Shown here one piece after another: positions 17,259-25,357 of a stretch of 61,171 bases of DNA. Origin of the DNA: Chryseobacterium elymi (lineage in GTDB: Bacteria > Bacteroidota > Bacteroidia > Flavobacteriales > Weeksellaceae); NCBI RefSeq assembly GCF_003385495.1, contig NZ_QNUH01000022.1:1-61171 (forward strand), in the 5' to 3' direction. Both the position numbers and the translations under genes were made by a program. The notes under the pieces are model-generated. The model was not told where the DNA came from and did not search any database. It saw nothing but the letters and a program-made list of their open reading frames with translations. The stretch's first letter is position 1. Every line of letters starts with the position of its first letter.

Positions 17259-17900
17259 CTAATTCTGTTCAGTTTCGGTTATTTGAAATAGTTTTATATT
17301 GATCTTAAAATCCTTATGTTGCAGGTTTAAGCTATCCGCGAAGATATGTTTTTTTGCCTCAAAAGTAAAATCGATTTTTTCCTTATTGTTTTTTGTGTAC
17401 ACAATTTCTTTTAACAGTCCGTTTTCTTTATTGAAGAACAGATAATAGGCTTTATGATCAGTCTTTGACAGGTAAATTTTAGAATTGTCATTTTCAAAAG
17501 ATTCATTCACTGGGTATTTTCTTTTCAGTAACTCCCGGAAGTCGTTTCTTAAAAAACTGATAACCATATTTTTGTCCAGATCCGGAAGAACGTAATTCAG
17601 TTTAAAATCATTCTCAGAGATCTCAAAATCAATTAATTTATTTCCAAAATCTGAGGTCATAGCCACACGATGGGTCGTTTCATTAAGCTTTTTAATGATC
17701 AGAATTCCGCTTACATGATTTTTATAAATATCCATCTGGCATTTATAAACGTAGTCTTCACCAGATGAAAAATATAAATTTTCAACGGTTTTTTCAGAAC
17801 TCTGAATTGGTTTTGCCCCTGTAAGCTTATAGCTATTACAAGAAATAAACAGCAAAACAATGAGACTATAAACTAAATTCTGAAGCTGCAATCGCTGCAT
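17259..17900 (-). CDS. Putative outer membrane lipoprotein
   Basis: I begin it at the ATG at 17900, since the longer TTG reading runs further into lolA. The product (213 residues) opens with a hydrophobic signal and a lipobox ending LLFISC (Cys at about 21). The rest is beta-rich without recognised motifs. The start overlaps the lolA stop by 35 bases, implying tight coupling. A lipoprotein next to a LolA homologue recalls the lipoprotein/LolA pair in aryl polyene clusters of Proteobacteria, where they are thought to assist pigment delivery to the outer membrane. Confidence 0.72.
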   Translation of the reverse strand: MQRLQLQNLVYSLIVLLFISCNSYKLTGAKPIQSSEKTVENLYFSSGEDYVYKCQMDIYKNHVSGILIIKKLNETTHRVAMTSDFGNKLIDFEISENDFKLNYVLPDLDKNMVISFLRNDFRELLKRKYPVNESFENDNSKIYLSKTDHKAYYLFFNKENGLLKEIVYTKNNKEKIDFTFEAKKHIFADSLNLQHKDFKINIKLFQITETEQN

Positions 17901-18492
17901 TGATCTTGGTATTTTTAAAAACAATATTGGTGGTGTCTCCCGAAGCTTCCGTCATATTGACTTGTGAAACCGTAGATTGGTTTTTAGGAAAATGCAGTTC
18001 GATCTGTTTGATGTATTTCAACAGCTGGGAAGATTTCGGAATGAATTTCGCCACACTGGAGTTTCCGTTTTTGTAGTAAGAAACAGTAAATTCAGGATCG
18101 CTGAACATTTTCCCGTTTGAACTTCCTACGATCAGTTTATTGATCTTTTCAAATGTCTTACTCTTAGCATCTACAGACGATTTCTTTCCCTGATCGTTGA
18201 TGAAAATTTTATTATCTTTAAAAATAATGCTGTACTGGTACGGTTTTGTGTATTTCCAGCTTAGCATATTCGGGGTTTTCAAAGACATTTTGCCATAAGT
18301 GACAATGTTTTTATCCAGAAAGTCCATTTTTTTAGTCTGGGTGAAATCACTTTGCATGGTTTTGATTTCCTTGGTTTCAGACGAAACTTTGTTGACAAAT
18401 GCTTTTGCTTCTGCTCCTGACATCGCGGTCATTTGTGCAGAAATGAAGCCGGAAACTAATAAAAATGCTCCAAAAGCAATATTTTTAATCAT
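17866..18492 (-). CDS. LolA-like periplasmic carrier protein
   Basis: This 208-residue protein has a signal peptide (about 1-19) and the LolA pattern: an early helix with repeated Lys and Gln, FTQTKKMDFLDKN, a K-x-P-x-M-L-SWKYTKPY-like segment, and alternating strands up to the C-terminus. LolA shields lipids in a hydrophobic cavity while crossing the periplasm. In flexirubin and aryl polyene clusters the LolA homologue is expected to carry the lipid-like pigment rather than lipoproteins. The position between a deacetylase and a lipoprotein gene fits an export module. Confidence 0.85.
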   Translation of the reverse strand: MIKNIAFGAFLLVSGFISAQMTAMSGAEAKAFVNKVSSETKEIKTMQSDFTQTKKMDFLDKNIVTYGKMSLKTPNMLSWKYTKPYQYSIIFKDNKIFINDQGKKSSVDAKSKTFEKINKLIVGSSNGKMFSDPEFTVSYYKNGNSSVAKFIPKSSQLLKYIKQIELHFPKNQSTVSQVNMTEASGDTTNIVFKNTKINAAIAASEFSL

Positions 18493-18498
18493 TTTTCT

Positions 18499-19239
18499 TT
18501 AATTTGTAATTGAATCGACCGTAAACGTCGAATATTTTTTATCTTTCAAAAATAACAATAAATCGGCCAACACACGATAAGTCTTTTCGGAAGTGTCATG
18601 AAGCAGAATAATACTTCCTTTTTTAAGGCCTTTGGTTATTCTTTTATAAATTTTCTTTTCATCGTCTATAATGGTATCCAGCGAACGGACATTCCAGCCG
18701 ATGCTTTTTTTACGGGTTCTTTTAATGGCTTTGGCAATGCTCGGATTGGTAACGCCGAAAGGAGGCCGGTATAAATCAGTTTTTATAGTGCTGGTTTTTG
18801 CCATGATCTCATCACATTTCTCAATCTCCTCAATCATTTTTGAAACAGATAAAAATCCTGTATTGTTGGAATGGGAAAGGGTGTGATTTCCGACGGTATG
18901 ACCTTCAGCAATAATTCTTTGAAATGTTTCAGGATATTTTTCGATCTGTTTTCCGATGCAGAAAAAGGTTGCTTTTATCTGATATTCTTTAAGCAGATCT
19001 AAGAATTGAGGGGTAAATTCGGTTGGCCCGTCATCAAAAGTCAGAGCAACTTCATTGGTTTTCGTTCTTTTATGAGTAATGCTGTTGACAAAATATCCGA
19101 GCTCTATATCAAAAGATCCCCAGACAACAACAGCAGAAAATACCAGAAAACAAGCTATATAAACCCAAAAGCTTCCATGAAACGCATAAACAAATGCATT
19201 GCAGAAAAGATAAAATAGAATGAATAGGTAATGCTTCAT
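18499..19239 (-). CDS. Polysaccharide deacetylase (CE4, NodB domain)
   Basis: This 246-residue protein has two hydrophobic segments at the N-terminus (about 1-20 and 25-42), then a NodB domain: motif 1 TFDDGP (67-72), motif 2 H119 and H123 in GNHTLSH, and motif 3 YRPPFG. All metal and catalytic residues are present, so it is likely an active deacetylase on the outer face of the membrane. Such genes appear in flexirubin clusters, but the substrate is unclear. It lies 6 bases from lolA in the same operon. Confidence 0.88.
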   Translation of the reverse strand: MKHYLFILFYLFCNAFVYAFHGSFWVYIACFLVFSAVVVWGSFDIELGYFVNSITHKRTKTNEVALTFDDGPTEFTPQFLDLLKEYQIKATFFCIGKQIEKYPETFQRIIAEGHTVGNHTLSHSNNTGFLSVSKMIEEIEKCDEIMAKTSTIKTDLYRPPFGVTNPSIAKAIKRTRKKSIGWNVRSLDTIIDDEKKIYKRITKGLKKGSIILLHDTSEKTYRVLADLLLFLKDKKYSTFTVDSITN

Positions 19240-19301
19240 CTTCTGTTATTTTGAATTTTGGCAATAACAAATTTACAAATTCATTATTTGCCTTTTCATT
19301 T

Positions 19302-20363
19302 TTAAGCTCTCTCCAGCAGCATAAGACTGTGATCGCTTCCTGCGAGATGATTATAGAGAAGAATATTCTTAACTTTTGTTTTCTTTTCCAAATTGATCAT
19401 CATGACTTCCGGAATCTGTTGATTCTTAAGGATATGACAGGCCATAAATGTTGAAAAGCCGCTTGCCGTATTGAATTCTCCGCTTAAATGTTTGTAATAC
19501 AGCAAAGCTGAATTTTGAAATGCGTCCATTGCTTTTGTATAGTAAACATCAGATGTTGCATCGCCACTGAAACCTAAGATCACAGCATCGATATCTTCAT
19601 GTTTCAAATCATTTTTGGCTAAAAAACCTGTTATAAAAGATGGAGCTTCTTCCAGATCCAATCTGTTGATCATCTGAATATCTCTGAGTTTAGCGTAAGA
19701 ATTTTCAGTTTTATGCTTTCCTAAGACAAAAAAGGCGGCCCCTTCGCCCCAGATCACGCCATCCGTTTTTGAATGTAAATAATCAGCAGGAAGATCCTTT
19801 TCTTTTTTAATGGTATTGGTAAGACAGTAAAGTTCCATAGTTCTGTTAGTTTGCTCATCTGCAGCGCCTACAAGAACATTGTCAGATTCTCCGTCATTGA
19901 TCTGAAGTTTGGCATCCAGGAATGAAAATTCCAGAGATGAAGAAGTATTGACATACGTAAAATTGTACGCATGGCATTGAAGTCCCAGCGCAATTTGTCC
20001 TGCAACGGTATTATGTGTAGACTGAATAAAGAACGTTGGAGTTAGAAACTCTTCATTGTTATCAATCACATTTTTCAGAAACTTTTCAGAATCCTGCGAA
20101 CATCCCATGCCTGTTCCTACAATAATGGCGTCCGGTTGTTCAATTCCAGCTTCCTGTAAAGCGTAATTTGAAGCTACAGAGCTCATCTTTACAGTTTTAG
20201 ACATTCTCCTGATCATCGCAGGCGGAATGAATTCTTTATAGTTGGGATCTACCACTTTTAAGATCTGAACAGACTGATAAGGAGTAAGGTCTTGGAAAAA
20301 ATTATCTTTTAAAGTGTCCTGAACAGAGATGCAGGATGCACTGTTGATGTATACTGCGTTCAT
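19302..20363 (-). CDS. Ketosynthase-like chain-length-factor candidate, active-site Cys missing
   Basis: This 353-residue thiolase-fold protein aligns with the ketosynthase next to it, but the nucleophile region reads NTSSSLE (139-145), so Ser141 or Thr140 replaces the Cys. The usual HGTATP histidine motif is also absent. This is the pattern of a chain length factor, the inactive partner of a ketosynthase in type II polyketide systems; the aryl polyene pair ApeO:ApeC has been shown to work this way. Its start overlaps the stop of the upstream ketosynthase by 4 bases (TCATGA on the plus strand), typical for a KS-CLF pair made in equal amounts. Confidence 0.85.
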   Translation of the reverse strand: MNAVYINSASCISVQDTLKDNFFQDLTPYQSVQILKVVDPNYKEFIPPAMIRRMSKTVKMSSVASNYALQEAGIEQPDAIIVGTGMGCSQDSEKFLKNVIDNNEEFLTPTFFIQSTHNTVAGQIALGLQCHAYNFTYVNTSSSLEFSFLDAKLQINDGESDNVLVGAADEQTNRTMELYCLTNTIKKEKDLPADYLHSKTDGVIWGEGAAFFVLGKHKTENSYAKLRDIQMINRLDLEEAPSFITGFLAKNDLKHEDIDAVILGFSGDATSDVYYTKAMDAFQNSALLYYKHLSGEFNTASGFSTFMACHILKNQQIPEVMMINLEKKTKVKNILLYNHLAGSDHSLMLLERA

Positions 20364-21559
20364 GATTTTGAGAAAATTAAAGTAGAACAGTTGCCTCCGA
20401 ATCCGAATGAATTGGAAAGAACATGGTTAATGTCTTTTTCCTTCAATTCTGTAACCGGGGTTAAATCAAATTCTGCCATTTTTGTTTTGAAATTCAGATT
20501 GGGGAAAATGACACTGTGCTGCATCGCTAAAATGGAGAATACCGCTTCAATTCCCGCCGCCGCTGCCAGAGTGTGCCCTGTAAAAGCTTTGGTAGAACTG
20601 AATTCCGGCACCTGTCCTTCACCAAATATCCTGATCATGGCAATTCCTTCTGAAAGATCATTATTAGGAGTAGCCGTTCCGTGAACATTGATATAATCGA
20701 TGTCTTCTTTTGCCAGCCCGGATACTTTAAATGCCTGCTGCATAGCCAGAAAAGCACCTTGTCCGTTTTCAGACGATGCGGTCTGATGATGGGCATCATT
20801 CGCATTTCCGTAACCGGAAAGATAAGCCAATACTTTTTTATTTTCTTTTTTTACAACTTCATCAGATTCAAGAACGATAAAAGCTGCTGCTTCACCGAGA
20901 TTCAGACCTTTTCTGTCGTTATCAAAAGGTGTATTATAGGATTCTGTAAGGATCATCAGCGTATTGAATCCGTTCAAGGTAAATTTCGAAAGGGAATCTG
21001 TTCCTCCTACGATCACGCGGTCCAAAGCTCCGTTTTTAATCAGTTTGGCTCCCATCATAATAGCATTGGCAGCCGAAGAGCATGCCGTACTGATCGTAGA
21101 AACCATGCCTTTTAAGCCTAGATAATCAGCAATTGCCAATGAAGAATTACCTGCGTCATGAGCATCAATGTATTTTTGCTTTTCAGGAAAATCCTCGTAA
21201 GAGTAGAAATACCTTTCAGTGATATCCATTCCGGCCACACTGGTGGAAGAGATGAGCCCGGTTCTGTATTCATTAATGTCTGAAATTCCGGCAGATTCTA
21301 CAGCTTCTCTTGCGGCAATCATGCCCAATAAAGATGTTCTCGTTACATTATTATCTTCAGGCAGCTGAAGCTGTTGTACAAGCTCTTCATTAGACCATTT
21401 TATTTCGCCTGTTTTTATAGACCCGGCGTGGCGGGTTTCAAACATCTCAATGTCTGAAATTCCGTGTTTTCCGGATTTCAACGAAATAAAATTTTCCTCC
21501 ACATTGTTTCCGATGGAGGAAATGATGCCCATTCCTGTTATGGCAATTTTTCGACTCAT
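20360..21559 (-). CDS. Beta-ketoacyl-ACP synthase (active, KS of the KS-CLF pair)
   Basis: This 399-residue ketosynthase carries C160 in STACSSA, H293 in NVHGTATP and H329 in TGHT, so it should be active. It is translationally coupled to the downstream Cys-less homologue, which would be its chain length factor. Together they probably elongate the 4-hydroxyphenyl polyene chain by repeated malonyl condensation. Its upstream gap contains hairpin repeat copy 3 and separates it from the second ACP gene. Confidence 0.9.
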   Translation of the reverse strand: MSRKIAITGMGIISSIGNNVEENFISLKSGKHGISDIEMFETRHAGSIKTGEIKWSNEELVQQLQLPEDNNVTRTSLLGMIAAREAVESAGISDINEYRTGLISSTSVAGMDITERYFYSYEDFPEKQKYIDAHDAGNSSLAIADYLGLKGMVSTISTACSSAANAIMMGAKLIKNGALDRVIVGGTDSLSKFTLNGFNTLMILTESYNTPFDNDRKGLNLGEAAAFIVLESDEVVKKENKKVLAYLSGYGNANDAHHQTASSENGQGAFLAMQQAFKVSGLAKEDIDYINVHGTATPNNDLSEGIAMIRIFGEGQVPEFSSTKAFTGHTLAAAAGIEAVFSILAMQHSVIFPNLNFKTKMAEFDLTPVTELKEKDINHVLSNSFGFGGNCSTLIFSKS

Positions 21560-21570
21560 TTTATTTTATA

Positions 21571-21640
21571 ATGTAACAATGTATCAATCTACCGGTTTAC
21601 CAATATTATTACACTGGTAGATTGATACATTGCTAGATTG
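21571..21640. repeat. Decamer-based hairpin repeat, copy 3
   Basis: Arms 21577-21596 and 21613-21632 pair over 20 bases with one mismatch (CAATGTATCAATCTACCGGT against its near-perfect complement). The units resemble those of copies 1 and 2. It lies between the ketosynthase gene and the second ACP gene. Confidence 0.85.
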
Positions 21641-21646
21641 AATACA

Positions 21647-21904
21647 TTATTTGGTTCTGTTCTCTTCAATGAATGCTGCCATTGTATCGATAGACTGGAA
21701 GATTTCCTTTCCTTTTTTAGGGTCGGCTAGTTTTATTCCGTAGTCTTTATCTAAAAGAACAATAAGCTCAAGAGCATCAATAGAATCAAGACCCAATCCG
21801 CCTCCGAATAACGGATCTGTATCTTTGATTTCCTCTACAGAAACGTCTTCTAGGTTAAGAACTTCAATAATTTTGTGCTTCAATTCTGTTTTTAAGTTTT
21901 CCAT
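21647..21904 (-). CDS. Acyl carrier protein (pigment pathway, second)
   Basis: This 85-residue acidic protein has the phosphopantetheine Ser41 in GLGLDSIDALEL. It lacks close similarity to the first ACP outside this motif and has a distinct KKGKEIFQ segment near the C-terminus. It probably serves the KS-CLF pair just downstream. Both sides of the gene are occupied by hairpin repeats (copies 3 and 4), the only gene in the window boxed in this way. The cluster therefore has two dedicated ACPs, plausibly one for the polyene and one for the dialkylresorcinol or a transfer step. Confidence 0.93.
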   Translation of the reverse strand: MENLKTELKHKIIEVLNLEDVSVEEIKDTDPLFGGGLGLDSIDALELIVLLDKDYGIKLADPKKGKEIFQSIDTMAAFIEENRTK

Positions 21905-21914
21905 AATTATTTAA

Positions 21915-21988
21915 TTTACCAATGTATCAATATACTAGTTTACCAATTTTAGGATTGTTACATTGCTACACTGTTATATTGTTACATT
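21915..21988. repeat. Decamer-based hairpin repeat, copy 4
   Basis: This stretch is an imperfect inverted repeat of units such as ACCAATGTATCAATATAC on the left and ATTGTTACATTGCTACACTG on the right. It is the most degraded of the four copies but clearly of the same family. It lies between the ACP gene and the half-ketosynthase gene. Confidence 0.75.
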
Positions 21989-21990
21989 TT

Positions 21991-22539
21991 TTACAGGGTT
22001 AGCAAATATACAAAAGCTTTATAATTTTCCTGATAAAGTTCTGTCCAGCCACAAAGAACTTTTTCCGCTTTTCCGGACAGTAGGATCTGCTCAGCATAAT
22101 CGTTTAAAAACTGTTCATCAAATTCATCAAGGATAAAAAAGGCATTCTCTGTCTGCATTTTATGTTTGATACTGATTTCTCCTACACAGATGTTGGGAAG
22201 AGTATAGACAAATACAGCAGGGCTTGGGAAATAATTTTCCTGCGAGTTGATGCTTTCCTGGTATTTAAAATCGGTATCAAGACTTGATGACCTGTTGGCA
22301 AGAACCAATGCTGTTCTGCTGTGATCTTCCTCTTTTAAAATCATTTCAGCAGCGAGAAAAGCAAGCTTACTCAGGTTATCCATTTTGTGAAATTTGGGAT
22401 AATTGAGCTCTAAACTTTTATAGGCATCTTTGGCAAAGTCATGAAATGTTTCGCTCTGGCTTTCAAAAACAGGATTTCCGTTAACGGTTATTTTTGAATG
22501 TTCTATGATACAGCTTTCAGTTTTCTTCATCACTTTCAT
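21991..22539 (-). CDS. Half-length ketosynthase-like protein (Ketoacyl-synt_2 type)
   Basis: This protein has about 182 residues from the ATG at 22539 (an ATG at 22530 is an alternative; a longer reading would overlap the upstream gene). It resembles only the first lobe of a ketosynthase: ALVLANRSSSLDTD, then SPAVFVYTLPNICVGEI, but the nucleophile segment is replaced by TENAFFI and the second lobe with the two histidines is missing. It matches the short beta-ketoacyl synthase N-terminal family found in aryl polyene clusters (my recollection of PF13723). It cannot be catalytic as a ketosynthase and may be a structural partner. It starts almost exactly where the upstream ketosynthase stops. Confidence 0.75.
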   Translation of the reverse strand: MKVMKKTESCIIEHSKITVNGNPVFESQSETFHDFAKDAYKSLELNYPKFHKMDNLSKLAFLAAEMILKEEDHSRTALVLANRSSSLDTDFKYQESINSQENYFPSPAVFVYTLPNICVGEISIKHKMQTENAFFILDEFDEQFLNDYAEQILLSGKAEKVLCGWTELYQENYKAFVYLLTL

Positions 22540-22540
22540 T

Positions 22541-23674
22541 TTAACATTTTTCCAGAACAACCGCCGCATTGCATCCGCCAAAGCCTGAAGCTGTTTTTAA
22601 AATATATTGAATTTTTGCAGGTTTGTTTTCCATGATAATATGTAAAAGCTGGGAAATTCCCGATTCTTCAAAATTCTTTGAGGGAATCAACATTCCGTGA
22701 CGGGCACTTTCCATGGAAATGATACTTTCCAAAAGTCCCGAAGCACCAAGACAATGTCCATAATAGCCTTTCATGCTATTTAATGGAACATTTTGAAGTT
22801 CCATTCTGTTGAAAGCAATCGCTTCCATTTCGTCATTGTAGATGGTGGCTGTTCCGTGTGCTGAAATAAAATCAATCTGTTGAGGTTCTACATTGGCTTC
22901 AGTCATTGCATTTTTGATGCTGGCATACAGTCCGTCTCCCGTTCTGGAAGGTCCGGAAATATGATTGGCATCATTAACGGCTGAGTCTCCCAATATTTTA
23001 AACCTAAACTTTTCGTTTTTATTCAGAACAGAGGTTACATATGCAGCAGCGGTAGCTTCTCCGATATTGATTCCATTCCTGTTTTTGTCATAAGGTTTGC
23101 ATGGTTCTGTTCCGATGGCCTGAAAAGAGTTGAACCCTGAGATCACAAATTCCGAAACTTCATCACCAGCGATCACAAAAGCATCTTTATATTTTCCTGC
23201 TTGGATCATATTTTTGGCAACAGCAATGGCCATCACTCCTGAAACGCAGGCATTGGAGATTACGATAGGTTTTGTTTTAAATCCAAAATAATCAGCAATT
23301 TTTTGTGCTAATTTTGAAAGATAAACACCTTCAGGCAATTCCGTCTGGTTTTTTAATAAACTGATGTTTCCTTTGGTGGTAGATAGTATGAAAGCAGTTT
23401 CTTCCGAAATTTCATGTTTTTCAACAAGAGGTTTTAAGCTTAGAAGAAACATTTTTTCCAGCCTTGTAAAATCCAGCCTGTCGAAATTGTTTTTAAATTC
23501 TTCCTCCAGCTTTTCAGTATTTATAATGGAGGCATAAAAGGCCTGCTGATTTTCGATAACTTGATGTAATGCTATGCCTGATTTCTCTTCAATAAGATGG
23601 TTCCAGTTGGAAGAAACATCAAATCCTAAAGGAGTAACGCAGTTATAATCTGTAATATAAGTTTCCTTCTTCAT
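22541..23674 (-). CDS. Beta-ketoacyl-ACP synthase (active, third)
   Basis: This 377-residue ketosynthase retains C143 in NACVSG, H273 in SAHGTAT and H307 in YGHC, so it should be catalytic. It is shorter and more divergent than the two other active ketosynthases of the cluster, with VSG rather than SSA after the Cys. Its start overlaps the thioesterase stop by one base and its stop abuts the half-ketosynthase, so it probably forms a unit with the latter. It may prime the aryl starter or build the resorcinol side chain; the sequence does not decide. Confidence 0.88.
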   Translation of the reverse strand: MKKETYITDYNCVTPLGFDVSSNWNHLIEEKSGIALHQVIENQQAFYASIINTEKLEEEFKNNFDRLDFTRLEKMFLLSLKPLVEKHEISEETAFILSTTKGNISLLKNQTELPEGVYLSKLAQKIADYFGFKTKPIVISNACVSGVMAIAVAKNMIQAGKYKDAFVIAGDEVSEFVISGFNSFQAIGTEPCKPYDKNRNGINIGEATAAAYVTSVLNKNEKFRFKILGDSAVNDANHISGPSRTGDGLYASIKNAMTEANVEPQQIDFISAHGTATIYNDEMEAIAFNRMELQNVPLNSMKGYYGHCLGASGLLESIISMESARHGMLIPSKNFEESGISQLLHIIMENKPAKIQYILKTASGFGGCNAAVVLEKC

Positions 23675-24099
23675 TATAATCCCATTTTATCTTTCCATGC
23701 CTGAAAAAAATCAGGATTATACAGACATAAACTTCCGTTGCCGTCTAAGAATACCTGGATGGTCTCTCCGCTGCATACCAATTGATCTTCCTGGTTGAAG
23801 AGCTCATAAGTATAGATCAATTTTGCGGATGCTGAATTGACAAAAGTGGTGACAATCTTAAATGTTTCACCATACTTTAATGGCAGAAAATGCTCACATG
23901 TACTTTTTACGATAGGCGTCACATAGCCTTCTCTCTGAATATCAAGATAAGTCAGGCCGTGTTCTCTTCCGAAAGCTTCTCTCCCGTCTTCAAAATATAC
24001 AATGTAATGACCATGCCAGACAATGCCCAGCGGATCTGTTTCATTGAACCTTACCCTTACTTCTTCCGTACAGGTTAATATGTTTTCTTTAGACTGCAT
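23674..24099 (-). CDS. 4HBT-type acyl-CoA/ACP thioesterase
   Basis: This 141-residue hotdog protein has the 4-hydroxybenzoyl-CoA thioesterase pattern: RVRFNETDPLGIVWHGHY with catalytic Asp22, followed by FEDGREAFGREHG. The family hydrolyses acyl thioesters. Thioesterases are regular members of aryl polyene clusters, where they may release stalled or finished chains. It overlaps the ABC permease gene upstream by 11 bases and the ketosynthase gene downstream by one base, so it is firmly inside the operon. Confidence 0.88.
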   Translation of the reverse strand: MQSKENILTCTEEVRVRFNETDPLGIVWHGHYIVYFEDGREAFGREHGLTYLDIQREGYVTPIVKSTCEHFLPLKYGETFKIVTTFVNSASAKLIYTYELFNQEDQLVCSGETIQVFLDGNGSLCLYNPDFFQAWKDKMGL

Positions 24100-25357
24100 T
24101 TTGTTTTCGTTCGTAAAAAATAGAAATAGCTACCATGGCAATATAGAATGCAAAAAGGAATGCAAGTTCTTTGGCAATTCCTGTGATTCCGCTGTTTCTT
24201 AAAATAACATCATAATAAGCATTCAGTCCCCAGTTCATGGGGGAAAATTTTGCCACGGTTTGCATAAATTCAGGCATTAAGAATACGGGAACCCATATTC
24301 CCCCGATAGCAGCCAGAACCACCACTGAAGTTGCTCCGAAAGGTGCCGACTGTTCCTGTGTATCTGCAATCGTTCCCAATAAAACACCAAAACCGATCGC
24401 TGCCAGCCCTGAAAATAAAGTTACCACAATAAGCTGGAACATTTTTCCTGAAACATCAAATGCCGGAAGATCCATATACGGGAAAAGATAGATACCTACG
24501 GCTACCATCAGTAAAAACTGGATGATACAGATGATCAGGTAAGTGAATGTTTTTCCTAGAATATGAACAAAATAAGGGGTCGGGCTGATTCTTGCTCTTA
24601 CGCTTGTACCCTGGCTTTTTTCTTTAACTAAATTAATAGAAAGAGGAACTACGATGAAGAAGATGGCAAAAAGTGTCCATGCCGGGACATTGTGCTGAAC
24701 TGAGTTCGGCATTACGTCCATAGTGCCCTTTTTCGGGGTGATCTCTTTGAAGCTGATGAGGTTTTTGTTTTCTTCAAGGTTTTCCTCAGTACCCAGCTGA
24801 TCCTGAAATGCTTTGTAGATCTTTTTGTTTTCGATCTCAAAGACCATTTTATTCACAGAATTCATGACTGAATTTTTGAATCCGGCGTTGGTAGCCGGGT
24901 CAAAGTACAGATGAATTTCTTTTGCTCTCACAGCTGTTTTTTTCACAGCTGCAGAATCTCCTTCCAATCCAAACGAGCTTACGATCGTCTGAACTTTGGA
25001 ATCAATATTTGAATTTAAATCTTTCGTTAAATTTTCAGGAATAACGATGGCCATCTGATAATCTCCGGAAAAAACGGCTTCCTGCGCTGAATTTTCATTA
25101 TAGTTGGTCAGCAGCTGGAATGTTTTACTGGTTTCCAGTTCCTGTTTTATACTTTTTGAGACCTCAGATTTGTCATTGTCAATAAAAATAATCGGGATTT
25201 TCGAGCCTTCCAGATTTTTGAAAGTAGAATCCTGAATTAAAGTGATCGTTACAATTAACAGCAACGGCATGACGAAAATAATGACAATTCCACCGATATC
25301 TCTCTTCAGAAGAAGGATTTCCTTCACGAAGCTTCTCCAAAGTTTATACAACAACAT
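24089..25357 (-). CDS. ABC-2 type exporter permease
   Basis: This 422-residue membrane protein has one N-terminal membrane segment (about 24-42), a large extracytoplasmic part (about 45-215) and five C-terminal segments (about 225-415), the layout of YhfP/DrrB-like ABC-2 permeases. With the ATPase encoded just upstream (14-base overlap) it forms an exporter. In the pigment operon it most likely moves a pigment intermediate or a lipid out of the cytoplasm. The RND-type protein of the second minus operon is a competing exporter. Confidence 0.9.
   Translation of the reverse strand: MLLYKLWRSFVKEILLLKRDIGGIVIIFVMPLLLIVTITLIQDSTFKNLEGSKIPIIFIDNDKSEVSKSIKQELETSKTFQLLTNYNENSAQEAVFSGDYQMAIVIPENLTKDLNSNIDSKVQTIVSSFGLEGDSAAVKKTAVRAKEIHLYFDPATNAGFKNSVMNSVNKMVFEIENKKIYKAFQDQLGTEENLEENKNLISFKEITPKKGTMDVMPNSVQHNVPAWTLFAIFFIVVPLSINLVKEKSQGTSVRARISPTPYFVHILGKTFTYLIICIIQFLLMVAVGIYLFPYMDLPAFDVSGKMFQLIVVTLFSGLAAIGFGVLLGTIADTQEQSAPFGATSVVVLAAIGGIWVPVFLMPEFMQTVAKFSPMNWGLNAYYDVILRNSGITGIAKELAFLFAFYIAMVAISIFYERKQNAV

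Noticed and set aside
20681..21115. A 144-residue plus-strand open frame inside the KS gene of the KS-CLF pair
   Set aside because: The sense strand encodes a ketosynthase with all catalytic residues; the antisense frame has a composition rich in Cys, His and Ser and no domain.
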